Assembly (NCBI RefSeq): GCF_949628215.1
Contig: NC_134277.1
Span: forward strand, 186,001 to 250,000
Direction: 5' to 3'
Length of the DNA stretch: 64,000 nt
DNA from: Phalacrocorax aristotelis
Taxonomy: Eukaryota; Chordata; Aves; Suliformes; Phalacrocoracidae
Below, in pieces: positions 10,601 through 25,600 of the stretch. Position numbers and translations under genes: made by a program. The notes beneath the pieces were generated by a model. The model saw nothing but the letters and a program-made list of their open reading frames with translations. It did not search any database and had not been told where the DNA came from. Every line of letters starts with the position of its first letter. Positions within the stretch are counted from its first letter, which is position 1.

Positions 10601-13600
10601 AAAAGGGACAGGGCACTGTCAGCTGGCATGGCTGTGCTGAGGGAGGCTGCTTGCTGCCTGGCCTTGCTGCTTGCGAGGTGGCTGGGACATGGTGGCTGGC
10701 GCTGGGGACAGTCCCCTGGGCTTGTGCAGCCCGAGAGGCGGCTGGCCGCGAGGTGGCACTGCTCCTGCGTCCCCGAGCCACCCAGCTTGGAGCTAGCCAT
10801 TTTGGGTGGTCAGCACATTTAGAGGTCAGATTTCAATTCCAAATGCTAAAGGACAGCCGCTTTCCACCCCATAATAGCCAGTGATAACACACAGCAGGTG
10901 CTGGGATGCAGCAGGAATTTTGTCCTTTTTAATACTGGGCATTTCCCAGCTGCCTGCTGCAGAGTGGCTGTGCTCTGCCTCGTTCCCCTGGCGCGATTCC
11001 CCACGGAGTGGGAGAGCCCACGGCCCCTGCAGAAGGCTGTGCCGCCGAGGAGGGACCCCAGGAACGGAGCTGCTTTCTGTCGTGGGAGTCACGAAGGACA
11101 AACAAGGTTAAACGCAGAGCCCTGCCCTTGCTAGGCACTGTGGGCATGATGCAACACCACTGATTTTTACCCTGTATTTAGCTCTGAGATGACCTCTTTG
11201 CTCTGGGATGACACAGATATTGAGTCAGTCCACGCCGGTATGTTTAAACAAACAGCAAACACCTGGAGCACCCAAAAAATATCAAACCCAGATCCAACGG
11301 AAACCAGCGGCAAAGTTTCTGCACAATTATGATTTGGCCTTGTGTATCTCCTGGAACAAGCCATGCATTTATTTCAGCGTGGGATGTGCTGATGGATACA
11401 AGTCGTGCTCTGGCAGGTCTGTAGAAAATAAAGCGTTGCCACATGCACAGCATCCGAATGTTTGTGACTCTGGCATTCATCCACCTCTGTCTTCCACCAC
11501 ACAGGACAAACCTGGGGATACAGCAGGACTCAAACTGAGCGGCTCCCAGCAGAGCGCACCTCGAGTTTGCACAGATCGCCCTGAGCAGAGGTGTGGGCCA
11601 TCAATCATCGCCGCAAGGGTGGTGCTCGTGAAGTAGATGCTAAAATGACCAAGCTCTGCTTCCTGCCAAGGTGCCCGTGCTGCAACACTGGAACCTGAAT
11701 CTCACAGGGGTACAGAGGAGGGGTCTGTAGTCCAGAGCCAAAGCCCTGGCCCAGTGCAGTTCCCTAGCCACCATCTCTATGAAATGAAATCAAGCATGAG
11801 AACCAGGGCCATCAGTGGGAGCGTTACTGTCAACCTCACTGTGAAAGGCTTTTAACCCACAGCCTTGCATCAAGGAGCGGTATGTCATTATCTTTGAGAC
11901 AGAATCTTCAGGAATTCAGTGTAATATCAAAAAAAACCACCCAATCTTCAATAAAAGACAAGCCTGGAAGGCAGCAAGAAAAATGACAACAGGGGATGAT
12001 GGACTTGGCTTATATGCAACATGTCTGTGAAATGCTTCAGTACTGAGCTGCTATCAAGGATCCCAGCTGAACTGGAGGCTGTTCAGAAACTGCCCTGGTG
12101 AGCCAGTACCTGAGACGAGTTTGTTCCGGCACTGGTCCACCAGATGCTGGCAGTACTGGATTTCTGCCTTCAGGTCCTGCAGTTCGGCATAACCAGACCT
12201 GTACTCTTCCTTCAGGTCCTTCAGCTTCATGATGAGTAGAAACTCCTTCTCATCAATTATGATCTGTCCTTTCTCATCAACATACTCTCCTAGAGGGTAA
12301 GAAAAGGAAACGAAGGTTTCCCATGAGGGTGGAGAGGGATGAAGAACAGTCATTATACTTGGAACCACACGGTAGTTACCCAGTTATACTGAGGTTAACC
12401 ACACAACTGACGTTTCCTTAGACATGCTGACTACAAATACAGTGTTGGAGTGGTGTGGGGCAGAAATCACTGCTGAACTCCTAAACCCACTCAGACATCA
12501 GTCCTCCCTGAACTGGGACACGAGCAGATGAAGAGGAGGGATGGGGCTCCGCAGAAAGACACCCACACGACAGCCTGCTGAAGGGTATCACTTCAGGCAT
12601 TTATGGCTCCTACTGAAAAACTCCCTGGGCAGCCATGGTAGGGGTTTTTGAGACAAGCTGGTCAACCCTTTTGGGGACAGTTATGCCAGTGATACCTCCT
12701 TATGATAAACATCTTGTGTTCTCAGTTCCCCTCAAATCCATTTATTCCTGCATTTTCCAGCATCCACAATAAACCACCAGCTGGTAGATGTCATCATAAA
12801 GAGCAAAGATGCAAAAGAAGCGATAAGTCCACGAAAACACAGACCCTCACTCCCATATGGATTCAAGCTGATTTGCTCATCATTTATCCAAAACAGCTTT
12901 GTATCTTAGAATCATAGAATCATTAAGGTCGGAAAAGACCTCTGGGATCAGCAGGTCCAACCCCCAACCCAACACCCCCAGGCCTCCTAAACCACGTCCC
13001 CAGGTGCCACGTCTGCACAGTGTTTGAACCCCCCCGGGACGGTGACTCCCCCACCTCTCTGGGCAGCCTGTGCCAACCCCTGACCCCTCTGGCAGGGAAG
13101 GCATTTCCCTCACACCCAACCTAAACCTCCCCTGGCGCAGCTTGAGGCCGTTCCCTCTCGTCCTGTCCCTGGTGACTTGGGAGCAGAGACCAGCCCCCCC
13201 CTCACTCCAGCCCCTCTCAGGCAGCTGCAGAGAGCGAGAAGGGCTCCCCTCAGCCCCCTCCTCTCCAGGCTAAACCCCCCCAGCTCCCCCAGCTGCCCCC
13301 CAGCCCCCCCCCAGCACACTTGTGCTCCAGACCCTGCCCCAGCCCCGCTGCCCTTCTCGGGACACGCTCCAGCCCCTCAAGGCCCTTCTTGTCCCGAGGG
13401 GCCCAAACCTGAGCCCAGCGTTCGAGGTGGGGCCTCCCCAGGGCCGAGCACAGGGGCAGGATCAGACCCTATGGAAAAAGGCCCCTTGCAAAGCATGGTC
13501 GTAAAAGTCTCTCTACAGGAAAAGAAACGGAAACCAGTAGAGCAGTGTTCACTCTGTGTCTGACCCTCTGGCCCTCATTCACTAGTCCAGGGCCTGCTTG

Positions 13601-16600
13601 CTGGTGACCATTCTCTTTCTCTCTCGTTCCCTCTTATTTCCAGCTAATTGCCTGGCAATAGTTAAGGCTGTAGTTTCACAGAACTGAGTTATTTTGCTGT
13701 CCTCCCCGCATGCAAGGAAGACCACTGCTACTTCCTCGCCATCACACGCAGCACACTCTAGACCATTCTGCTGTTAAAGCCATTTGTTTTAGATTTCTCT
13801 CCTCGCCCAGAGGCGTTTCTTCTCTGCTCCTCTGCAGAACGCAACAGCACCGACCCTTGGGAGCCCTGCTGCAGGGAGCACAAAACCTGACACGCTTCCT
13901 CATCTCAACCAGGCATACTCCACCTAACAAACATCTTGTGGCAGCAAAGCAGGAAGGCACTTACCCCATTTTTCCTCTAGTACCTTGAAGTTTGGGATTT
14001 TGACTTTCATAAACCAGACTCTAATCGAGATGAAATCAAGCTGTAGGAGATGCAGTATATCTCCACCGCAGTAAGGGCAAGCCTGCTACCCGTGATTTCT
14101 GCAGTGTACTGACCTGTGTTTGTCAGCAGCACACTGCCTAATCCGTCAGAGCGTGGGGTGAGGAATCAACCTGACTGCAGCTCACCTCACTAGCGTAAAG
14201 CCTGAGAAGCACAGGTCAATGAGGCTGAAGTGCGGAGGACTCAGGTGGAGGAACTGGGTGGCAAACCACAAGGCCAGCTGCAGAGCTAGGGCGTAAGGCC
14301 CGGCCTGCCCCGCTGCCCTGGCAAGCAGCAGTGCTAATCGAGTGGTCTCACCACCGGAACTGCTTTGAAATCAGCGGCTCCCCTCTTCTGTCACATTCTT
14401 GCTGGCCAGTCTCCACACAGCGACTTACCCTGCTGCCACCGCTCCTGCTTCTGAGCCTCCAGAGCCTTTTTGATGCCCTCCATCTCACGCTTGATGAAGT
14501 TGATTCGCTGCGCTACTGTACTGCTTCTCTTTTTCCTGGCAACGAGGATGCTTTTGTTCTCTTTAAAGATCCGGCTGATCTCACTTCCGCCCTCCTCCTT
14601 AAACTGCTCAAATGCCACCGGCTTGGATGGAGGGGAGCTGCAACAGAATTCAAAGAAAACACACACAGACATGGGGAGGTCAATTTGTTCTGCCCTGCGG
14701 CATGAAACAGTTCATGGGTTTGTGGATGGTATTTCAATGGGCTCTTTGAGGATGTTTCTGTGCTAACTGCACCCTGGTACCACCTCTGTGCCAACCTTCA
14801 TATCCCCTTCCCCGCCCCCTGTAATACTCCCAGAAGAACGAGTTATTTACATAGAAACCACATTCCTCGGGAGATGCCTCAGAATGGAGTCTTCCCTGGA
14901 AAGTGGACCTTTAATAGTCAAATTTTTCAGAAAAATAAACAATGCTGTTCCTCAATATTGTTAAACAGAAACGCCTTTGCTCTTTCCTTGCTGGATTCCC
15001 AGCACAGACCAGTCACCTCTGCCAACCAAACCCCACAGCTGCGTGCGTTGGCCGGCTCTACAACGCTGCCGCCCATGGCGTTTAAGTCTTGCCTATTTAG
15101 AAAGACTGAATTCAAAGTAGCAGGTGTCAGTCCTGACTTTTGTATGAAATGGCTTTGATGCAGATGTGCCTGCATGAACACCAGCTCTTACTTCAACACA
15201 AGCCACGCTGGGCAAAAGGAGAGTCCCTCAGGAGAACATCACACTCCCATAGATGCTGCTCTGTGCTGCATGAGGTTGTTCGCGGTGAGCAGACTCTGGT
15301 AGCAGAAGGTAGCTAGAAGTCTCCATATTCCTCAGTCCAGACTGGTCAAAGCAAAACTCTGACTAATGCCTTCCTCTGACCTCTTAAGGGCATTTTTCAA
15401 ACTCCTCAAAGGCTGTGTGAGACTGTTTTCTGTGCCAAACTGCTGGCAAAGTGCTGTAAACAGTGGCCACTGGGCAGACTGCCACAGCTACAGCTCTGAC
15501 AGCCAGTTACCAAGCTATTAAGCACTCTGGTTGTGCCTTATGCAGCTGCAGCAGCAGCCTTCCCTGCCAGCCACAGGACTTCTAGAAGAACACTAAAATA
15601 CATGCAGAGCACATGGAGGAGCACAACAATGTGTTAAGGTGCTTCAGGAGTAAATTCTCCTGGGGAAGCTTCACTGCGATGCTCTCTTTGGGCAGCAGGA
15701 ACAAGCAAGAACTGGTCATTTACAACACAGGCAATGGAGGTGCTTAGAAGTCTTCAGAGCTCATTGCTTGCAGCTTAGAATCACAGAATCATTAAGGTTG
15801 GAAAAGACCTCAAGGATCATCAAGTCCAGCCCCAACCCAACACCCCCAGGCCTCCTAAACCACATCCCCAAGTGCCACGGCTGCACGGTGTTTGAACCCC
15901 CCCAGGGACGGTGACTCCCCCACCTCTCTGGGCAGCCTGTGCCAACCCCTGACCCCTCTGGCAGGGAAGGCATTTCCCTCACACCCAACCTAAACCTCCC
16001 CTGGCGCAGCTTGAGGCCGTTCCCTCTCGTCCTGTCCCTGGTGACTTGGGAGCAGAGACCAGCCCCCCCCTCACTCCAGCCCCTCTCAGGCAGCTGCAGA
16101 GAGCGAGAAGGGCTCCCCTCAGCCCCCTCTTCTCCAGGCTAAACCCCCCCAGCTCCCTCAGCCGCCCCCCAGCACACTTGTGCTCCAGACCCTGCCCCAG
16201 CCCCGCTGCCCTTCTCTGGACACGCTCCAGCCCCTCAAGGCCCTTCTTGTCCCGAGGGGCCCAAACCTGAGCCCAGCATTCGAGGTGGGGCCTCCCCAGG
16301 GCCGAACACAGGAGCACTAGAGAGCTCTCAGCAAGAAAAGATGGCTGGTGATGGGAAAAGTGGTGTCCAGACTGGTTTGTCTGGGGTCCTGGCTGAGCTC
16401 CTGTGACTTGAACAGCTTCATGCTGTTGAGAGCATCCTCCTGGAAAGAGTCCTCCATCTTGGTATCCTTAGTGTTCTTTACCCCACCAACTCCATCCAAA
16501 ATGAAATGCAATTCAGTGCTGCCCTCCCATGTTAAATTCTTGTGGTGGTACAAGCAGATGCTGGCACATTGTTATGTTTTTGACCATTCTCCACTCTTCT

Positions 16601-19600
16601 GTCATGATATGGCACCTCCTGCCGTGATCCTGTGCAGCTATTGACCCATTTTCACAAGATTGTGGGGTTTTGTGGCTAGACACGAGGTCTCTCCGGGCTT
16701 CTACTACTAACCAAAGGGTGAGGAGCGCTGTGATTTTTGGAGACTTTACACTTAATAGAGCACCTCGGTTCTGACCGGGCTCAAAGCAGATGTCCATAGG
16801 GTGTCCGTACAGCCACTGCTGTCCTACAGTGCATTGCTGCATCTCTGAATCTCTGATGTCTGAATCTCTCCTCTTTACTCTGAAGCAGGTAGTTGTACTG
16901 GGGGAACACAACGCAATCACTCTGGTGTAAACCACCCTCTGCCAAAGTGGATATGCTCCCTTACAGGGAAAGTTACCTAGGTCGCTGGGAATCCTCCACA
17001 GGAGCTGGCTTTGGGAGCTCTGCATCAATATTTGCTGTATCCTGGTTCCGTGCTCCCTCTTTCACATCCAGATCCTTGGTGGAAGTTATTACATGGCTTT
17101 TTGATGGTAAAAAACCATCCAGATCTCTCCCAGAATGAGAGCTCCTGATGCCTTCCTTCCTGACAGGGGGAAAAGGATGAACCAGAGTAATTTCTTCATA
17201 ATAGGAAACTAGAACCAAAACATGCTGCAGGTGCTAGCTTTGCTGATTCAAAAACCAGCAGTCTGACATTGCAGTGAAATATCTACTGACAAGGAATAAG
17301 ATCAGCCTTGTTCTCACAAATCCTCACCCCCTAGAGTAGATGGACTGCCTTGTGTACAAATACAGCCCAGGCTGGACTAGCTCTCTTGAGAAGGATCACA
17401 AGGACAACAGTCTCACCCTGTCTGGATTGAGGCATACCTGCGGACAGGATAACCCTCTTTACCTTCAGAGGAACCTACAAACTGAATCCCATAGGATCTG
17501 ATCTAACTCCACATCTAAATCAAGCCCAGCTCTCTGTTCTTCTCCCTCAGCTCACCCCCACAAACACCACCAGCCTTGTCTGCACGGGATGGTTTGACTT
17601 GAAACAGACACAGAAAAGTACTTGCCAAATCTTCTTCCATCTCCCTAAAAAAAGAACTGCACCGAGAGTCCCCCAGGTCATGTGGATACTAAAGCCTTGG
17701 TGGTTCCTCCCCTCTCTGACACAAGGTCTTTGGGGAAATGTCAGGGAGGAACCGAGCAGATGCTCTCAGCCACAGAAGCAGCTGTAGAAACTGCCAATGC
17801 AGGGACCTCACTTCTATATATTGAAGGATCTTTCTGTGCTCAGCACTGACTGCTGGTTCCCCCTTCCCTCTCAAAATCTCTTCTCCTTTTCTGTTCCTCT
17901 GTCCACTGTCCCTTCCTCCCTTTCCACTTAGCAGATCTCCTTCCACCTACCACTTCAAAGAAAAACTGCAGGTTTAACATGTCTTCTGACGCCATCACAG
18001 GACTGTTCCCCTGCCTGCAAGTTCAGCTCTCCACCTCTTACCACAGGCTGACCCTGCCTGTGCTGGCTGCAAGATCTTCAGCTCAAAGCCTGTCCACCCT
18101 CTGTGTCCACAGCTCGCACCCCACACAGCGCTCCGTGGTTCTGGTTCTTCCATACTAGATGAACCATTCGGGGTAAATCTTCCCCATAACAGAGGTCTAC
18201 ACTACCACAGGCGTTCCCCTAACATCCTCCTGATGGTGTGGCTGGTGGCCATGAGGACACCACAAACCCTCACAGCACTATGCTGGAACGTCATCCTTGA
18301 GGAAACACAGAACTTCCACACACCCCGGTTAAGCCAGCTCTGTCTCTGCCTTCCTCCGTGGGCTGCCCATCGCACCGTGACCAGATCTGGTCACTGCAAA
18401 GACACATTATCAGAGAAAAGGAAGAGCTTTCTGGCCTCTGAACTCACTTGGGCTGCTCATTGCGTTTCCTGGATTTCTTCTTCCCACCACGCCTGGATGA
18501 AAAAGGAGCAGTTCTTGTCCCAAAATCCTGTCCATCCTCTTCCAGCACCAAATGGCCATCCACATCAACCACACCTGCCTGGAAACAGGAAGAAATAAAA
18601 CACAGTCCAGGAAGCATCAGATCTGTAGCTGCCTAGATCACAAAAGCTATACCGCCCTTGCCCAGCAGCTATTCCATCCCGTTGTACAATCTGATCCAGA
18701 AATCCGTGTTCGCTACCAAGTATTTCAGAGAAACACATCTATAACAATGAAGCGTAAACTGAAATAGGGTGAAAATGATCCTCAAATTCATATGCCAAAT
18801 GTTTCGGCCACCTGGGGGGAGAATAACTTGGGTCTAGTGTTACAGAAGTAAAAGTACCTTCAGACGTCTTCATTTAATGAAGGTATGTAAGGTCGCTTTG
18901 TTTCTTATACAATTTCTCATATTGCCTCAACTCTAAAACAGAGGGGCCATTAAGCACTAAAATCTACTTAAATCAGGTTTCAGGTTTGTTTTCTTTAACT
19001 AAAGACTTGAAAGGCCTGTAAGAGACCATGTGCTTCTCTGTTATACAAATACTTCGCATTTTCCCTTGTGCCTTTTGTACAAAAAATTCAAAACCTCTTC
19101 AGTTAAGCCACAGGGCAATTACAGGGCTCTGCATAACAGATAATGATTATTTTATCCGCCTTACTGGGTAAAACCAAGGCAAGGAAATAACCACTTCAGA
19201 GTGAAAATATTTCACAGATGGAAATCAGTAATGAAAAATAGATTAAAAGCTCTAAGTTAGAGCCCACATCTGAATTTATGGCTTGCGAACGATACACTTA
19301 CTTTGTTCCAGAAATTTAAGGGTCAAAAGGAGCAGCTCAGCAGAGGCAGGTGATCTGATCCTGCCTGCTACGACTGACAGACCAGTCACCTTCTACTTTA
19401 TATTTTCTTCATTTCCATTTAATAAATTATTCTGTTCAGATAACGGGCCTAATCCTCTGCTGATATTGATATGAACGCCGCGTTGTTCACTGCTGCACCT
19501 CTGCTCTGGTTCAGCGGCAAAGGAGCCAGTCTAAGGTGGATTCTGGGCTGGGCTTGAGCACCAGGCATTACCTTCTGAACAGCAGCAACAACTGCAAAGT

Positions 19601-22600
19601 CATTTTTGTCTATCAGAGCGTACTTGCTTCGTAATCTGGCCTCCACTTCATGCTCCTGTTGACTAGGGGAGAAAACAGCCCCTTACTGTTGCGTTCAGGG
19701 AGTGCTCTTCCATATGTCAAAACCTGTGATATCTGCCAATATCAGATTTCCAAAGAAAGCCATCTTTTACCTGTGATCTCATTCCCAAACACCCCACCTT
19801 TCTCCTTCTATTCTTCCCCATGCCGTTGTAACCGTCTTCCATTCTCCTCTTTCCTTCTTTTTCTACAATGTCCCTTTAGGCCTCTTAGATATGGAAGCTT
19901 TTTGATGGCTATTTTAATACTTAACATAACCTTTGAGTGGTTCAGATCAAATATTACCTCTGTTCAGTTCCATCACCTTACTTTAACCTAGTGATTTTCA
20001 AATTGAGTCATTTTTCACTGAAAGGAACAAGTAAAGCATTCTCAGTAGGCTTAAATACACTATACAAGACTGAAAATCATTAGAGAATCTGGAAGTTAGA
20101 CAGAAGCCCACTGTTTCAGAACAATAAAAGGAGTCCCACGTTAAACAAATAATAACCAAGCAAAATTTTACCATGAAACCCATTTGGGTCTTGGGTCCCA
20201 GCGAAGCCTGACTGCCCCGTCTGATGACGTCCACTGACACTCGTGTTCACGCAAGTTTCTCGAGGGCAGGCAGATTTTCTACAGCAATATCCCACTGTCA
20301 CTCTTGTGAGTAGCAACCTCTGCTGCCTAGCCAGATATCGCTGTGAAGGCGGGCAGGGCAGGGAGTGGGTGGGTTGCCCTAATGCCCTTATTCTTCTTTG
20401 TTCTCTTCTATTTCATGACACGGAAGCTGCTTGTTCTCATTTGTAGGATTTGTTTCCAGCCTATCATTCACCTTCCCCCCTTCAGCCCAAAAAAGCAACT
20501 TGCACCACCCACTGGTGACATTTTTTGCCACTTTCACACTTTCTCCCATCCCACACCACGCATCAGAGATCACCTTCCCAGAAATAGCCAGAGACCCTTC
20601 TTATCATGCTCCTCCAAAGTGCTTTATGACCTTCCTTTGCCATGATCAGTAAAAAAAAAAGGGAATCCGATCACTTTTAGATGCTGGCGTGGTGAGACCA
20701 CCTTGTATCATCAAATCCTACAGTTGGATTCCTCTTTTGACCTGTTTGCAGGCTGCCTTGCACTATGGAGCTCGCTCCAAGACTAGGGATCCTGCACAGT
20801 TCATGCTCAGTGATGCTGTATTTGCCAAGCAGAGTTTTGAACCAGTGAGGTTTACCATTGAGAGCCCTTGCACATGGCTTACGAACCCTGGAACGTTAGA
20901 GGCAATAGTCTTCTTGTGCAAAGGCCAGTAGAATTTGTCCAGAATTGTGTTTTCAGTTACAAGTTATTCCCTGTACTTCATAGTGATTCTTCACCAATGC
21001 CATGGTAAGTGTGATATCACAGACAAAAGCTCGGTGGAGCTTCTAAACCTCACTGTGAAATGCATCAGCCTTAGATATCTCACCTTACAATCAGTTTGAA
21101 CTGCTTAAATACCTCCTGGACTTGCCTGACGTTCACTATCTGGGGAAGAGAGGCATACAGTGAAGATACAGGTAAGCGTTCCGATGCTGTGGTCAGCTGT
21201 ACGGATTCAAATACTTCCCATTGTGAGGACTCTGCTTTCCACTTGCTGGGTATCCACACTCAAGGGGAGTCACCTTTATCCTGCACTGAGAGGCAGGCTG
21301 GAGGTGGATACATTGCTCACTCCAAGGAGAGTTTTAAAGGGAGGGGAGTCTATTAGACTGTGGTAAACTCCACGGAGCACGCAGCTATCAAGGTAACGAG
21401 TGATTTACAATAATTTTACAAATCACGTAGATGGCATCTACTGACCCTGCGGATTATGATGCTGCTTCTCTTTTCACCACTGTCCAAGACTGCCTGAGTA
21501 CTTGGAACTGCCAGAGCACTATCTTGTGTCCTCTAACCCATAATAACCCATTTAGGACCCGAGGGAATGGCAGGGAGATGTGCCAGGGGAGGGTGAGGCT
21601 GGGCATTAGGAGCAGGTTCTTCCCCCAGAGGGTGGTGGAGCCCTGGCACAGGCTCCCCAGGGAGGCATCACGGCACCAGCCTGGCGATATTCCAGAAGCA
21701 CTTGGCCAAGGCCCTCAGAGACACGGTGTGAATTTGGGGTGTCCTGTGCAGGGACAGGAGCTGGGCTCGGTGGTCCTTGGGGGCCCCTTCCAGCTCAGGG
21801 CATTCTGTGATTCTATGATAACAAATCAGTGCGGTCGAGCCGTGCTGTTATCTCTGTTTTGGAGATGATGAAGAGGTGCGGACAGGTAAGTAATGGGCAG
21901 CCTGTAGCTGAGCAGGAATCTGCGCTCAGCTCTCCCAAGGCCCGAAAGACTGGACCAAGCCACGAAATGCACTATCTCTGTTCTTGACCCTCTCTCTAAA
22001 ATAACCTTCAGTGCCACCACGGATATCCTTCCCTTGGGGAACTCCTTAGTCCTTCTCTACCTCCCCTGCTCCACACCCACCCGCTGCCAGGTTTGCAGGC
22101 CCAGTAACACACTCCCTCAGCAAGCCCTAATTCCGCTCCACTCCTGACTGCTGGAGGGAGGAAACAGGGACTCTGAGAGAAGATAACAATTAAATTAAAT
22201 AAGAGGGAGTGTCTCAAGTGTTTCCTTTAAACTAAAGGGTTATCTAACTGTTTGGAAAACAGTCTTCCAGCAACTTCTGCACTGTTGTCACAGTGGCTTC
22301 TGTTCAGAACCAAACAAAACCTTACAGTGACTCTGAGCGTGCATTTATAAATTCCATTTTCATACATCTTGTTTGGTTTCCTGTTTGCCCCCAGGGGAAT
22401 ATTTGTGTACGCTGGAGTTTTGCTGTTTCTCTTCATAATCATTTGGCCGTCAACGGGTAGTTTCAAGTTGAGAAACCCTGCCCTAATGAACCTGTCTCTA
22501 AGGGACCAGACGTCTTTTGGCACACACCTTGCAAAGATTTAGTTTGACTTTAGCAGGGCAAAATTTTGACACTAATTCTTTAAGAACTTCTAAAGAAACG

Positions 22601-25600
22601 AATTCCAAGGGTTTTCAGGACTGAGGAAAAGTCTCCTCAAGCTTCCAAAAAAGCAAAAATGGTATGAAACCAAGGAGACAGTCCTTAACATGCAACAAAA
22701 TTAAATTACAATTCTGTAGTGCTTTTTGGGTTAAAGACAACCTCTACGGAAGACATTTTCATTGCACCTATCTTGGGGTAAAAAGGGATAGAAACAGTAT
22801 ATAAGACCTTCCCCATTAGAAAGCTACTTACATCAATTTCATCAATGGCTCCTTTTAGGTATTTATGGACTTGAGATTTTATCTCTGCTATCTGGATGTC
22901 ACTCAGGGGGTCATAAGTCACCAAAGAACGATTTACCTAAGAAAAAAGAACAACTGAGTATCAGAGAATTACGAAAAGCTACGCAAGTACTAATCTGGCG
23001 AACACCAGACATCACGGTGCCCAGGGATGCCTTATGTTTAATTTCTGATTGCGGCTTCTCATCATCTGGGTTGACAGGAGATGGGACTTGGGAGCATGCT
23101 GAAATCGATGCTTCCCCCTACACATTTCAATCAAATCAGAGGCGGGCTTCAAGAGTCTGAAAAAACGCATCTACAGTGGATGGGGACTGAAGCTACAACA
23201 GCCTCCCTGCATGGGACATTCAGAGCTTTGCCTAAACCTGGAAAGACAGTGCTGGAGGCAGAGGGAAGAATACAGTCACACTGGACACGGAGGTAACTGA
23301 TCCTGCTGCAAAACAAAGATCATGGCAAAGCCTTAACTAGGTCCCGCCTAAGACGGTGCAGCCTCTTACCAAGCTGTCATGCATGGCCAGTTCCTGCTTC
23401 AGAAGACTAATCTCCTTCTCCAAAGCCTTCACTGTCCCCTAGCAGGAAAACAAAAGGGTGAGCAAATGACCAAATGCTATTGGAGAAAAAAAAAGTGCTG
23501 AAAAGCAGCATTAAACGGGCCGCTGGAGAACATCACAGCCGTGTGCCAGCTCCCCCAGGGTTTGCTGTCAGGTTTGCTTCAGTGAAGAAGCGAGTCTGGA
23601 AATGGCTTTGCCTTTGATTAGCTTCCAACAGGACAGCTTCTGTTTGCGTCCTGCGTGTACTGCCTGCAGAGTCAGCCTAAGCCGTCAAAAGAAGGGCCAC
23701 CTGTTTTCTTAATTTGATGCTTTCCTGATCTGGCACCGTAGGGGCCATCAGGTTCTGGACTATGAGATATTATCTTGAAAGCAAAGAAGCATGGAGGTTT
23801 CCACTCTGACCCTTACTGCACTCAGCAGGAGTTCTGACATTAACTTTAATAGAGGAGGGAGTCTCCTGTGGTGTATTTGATTGAATTTCTCCATAATGTG
23901 GAATATCTTCAAGCAGTCACTATTTAGAATGCATTTCCAGAAAGGTGTGGGTACACAAATCTCCTTGGGATTCAGTGAGAATTAGATACTGAGCTGCTTT
24001 TGAAGTGACCTGGTGAGCATCAAATCACAGTGGCTTCCTTAAACACTACTCTTTTGGCTGCTCTTTTCCACTCCGCACATCTCAACAAAAATGAAAGGGA
24101 CTGAGGAGGAAAAGGCAGTTTGTTGCACGGCTGCTTCTGGAAGCTGTTGGAGGAAACTCTCCAGCTGTTTCTCTGCTTGCCAGTGAGTTCAGAGCATGAA
24201 ATACAGCAGGGTTCTCACACACCACCTGTGTTACAGATCAGATAACTCTGAACTTGTTCTTTGGGCTATCAGTAATTCATAGAGCATTTACTGCTGCCAG
24301 CTCTGTTTCAGCTGCGAAAGTGCACTCAGGGCATCTAAAATACTCTGATAATTTTCTTTAAATCATTTCCTTGTTTAAACAAGCTTTGTAATTGTAGCAA
24401 AAACGTTACGTTACCAGCAGCACCAGGGATAATGCTGTATAAAGCTGCAGGTAGGACTGGAGAGGATTTCCCCACGTACCAGGGGAGAAGTCCACAACAT
24501 AAAATCTCTGTTAAGAGGTGAATTTTATCAGAAAAATTAAGGGCTCCTACACACGCAGTTGAAAGAATTACCACGTGTCAGGGAAGATGCGACCATCTGT
24601 GTGACTGTATCCTGTAGCAGATTCAAGGTAATCATAATTAAATACCAATGAAAAAAAGTTTAATCCTGAAGTCTTTTATACATAAACTCAGCAAGTGTCA
24701 GCTTGGCTGACGAGTGGTAATTCATTAAACTACTGAATTTCCTTCTGTTTTTTAAAGTAATTATTCTAAACATTAATGAACCTGAGAAAATATGCCTTCT
24801 TCCATTCCCTTTATTTATAGAATCACAGAATGCCCTGAGCTGGAAGGGACCCACAAGGACTACCGAGCCCAGCTCCTGTCCCTGCACAGCACACCCCAAA
24901 TTCACACCGTGTCTCTGAGGGCCTTGGCCAAGTGCTTCTGGAACATCGCCAGGCTGGTGCCGTGATGCCTCCCTGGGGAGCCTGTTCCAGGGCCCCACCA
25001 CCCTCTGGGGGAAGGACCTTTCCCTAATGCCCAGCCTCACCCTCCCCTGGCACATCTCCCTGCCATTCCCTCGGGGCCTGGCGTTGGGCACCAGAGAGCA
25101 GAGACCAGCCCTGCCCCTCCTCCTCCCCTCGGGAGGGAGCTGCAGAGCGCCATGGGGCTGCCCTCGGCCTCCTCTGCTCCAGCTGAACAAACCCAGGGAC
25201 TCCAGCCGCTCCTCGTACGGTTTCCCCTCTAAACCCTTCCCCAGCCCCGCGGCCTCCTCGGGACACTCTCCAGTAGCTTTATACCCTCCATGTCCTGCGG
25301 CGCCCAACGCTGCCCACAGCACTCGGGGTGAGGCCGCCCCAGCGCGGGGCAGAGCGGGACAATCCCCCCCTCGCCCGGCTGCGATGCAGGGCTCGGTGCC
25401 CCCCAGGGCACGGTTGGCCCCCTGGGCTGCCAGGGCACGCTGGGGGCTTGTGTTCAACTTGCTGTCGGCCAGAGCCCCCAGGTCCCTGCAGAGCTGCTCC
25501 CCAGCCCCTCGTTCCCCAGTCTCCACATACCTCTTGGTCATATGTCTCACTGATGACTGGCTCTGTTGTGATCCATCTCATTCTGGTAGCAAAACGAAGA

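Noticed and set aside
17629-17647. Extra KIF9 exon between exons 14 and 15 (EMEEDL-like)
   Set aside because: A TAG acceptor and GCAAGT-like donor frame a 19-nt piece resembling the human KEPLSSLA segment. However, including it breaks the frame of exon 15, and the GT donor four bases later also gives the wrong phase. Exons 14 and 15 join perfectly without it.
24660-25550. A 296-codon minus-strand gene
   Set aside because: It is CR1 copy E joined to KIF9 exon 9 in an adjacent frame, not a separate gene.
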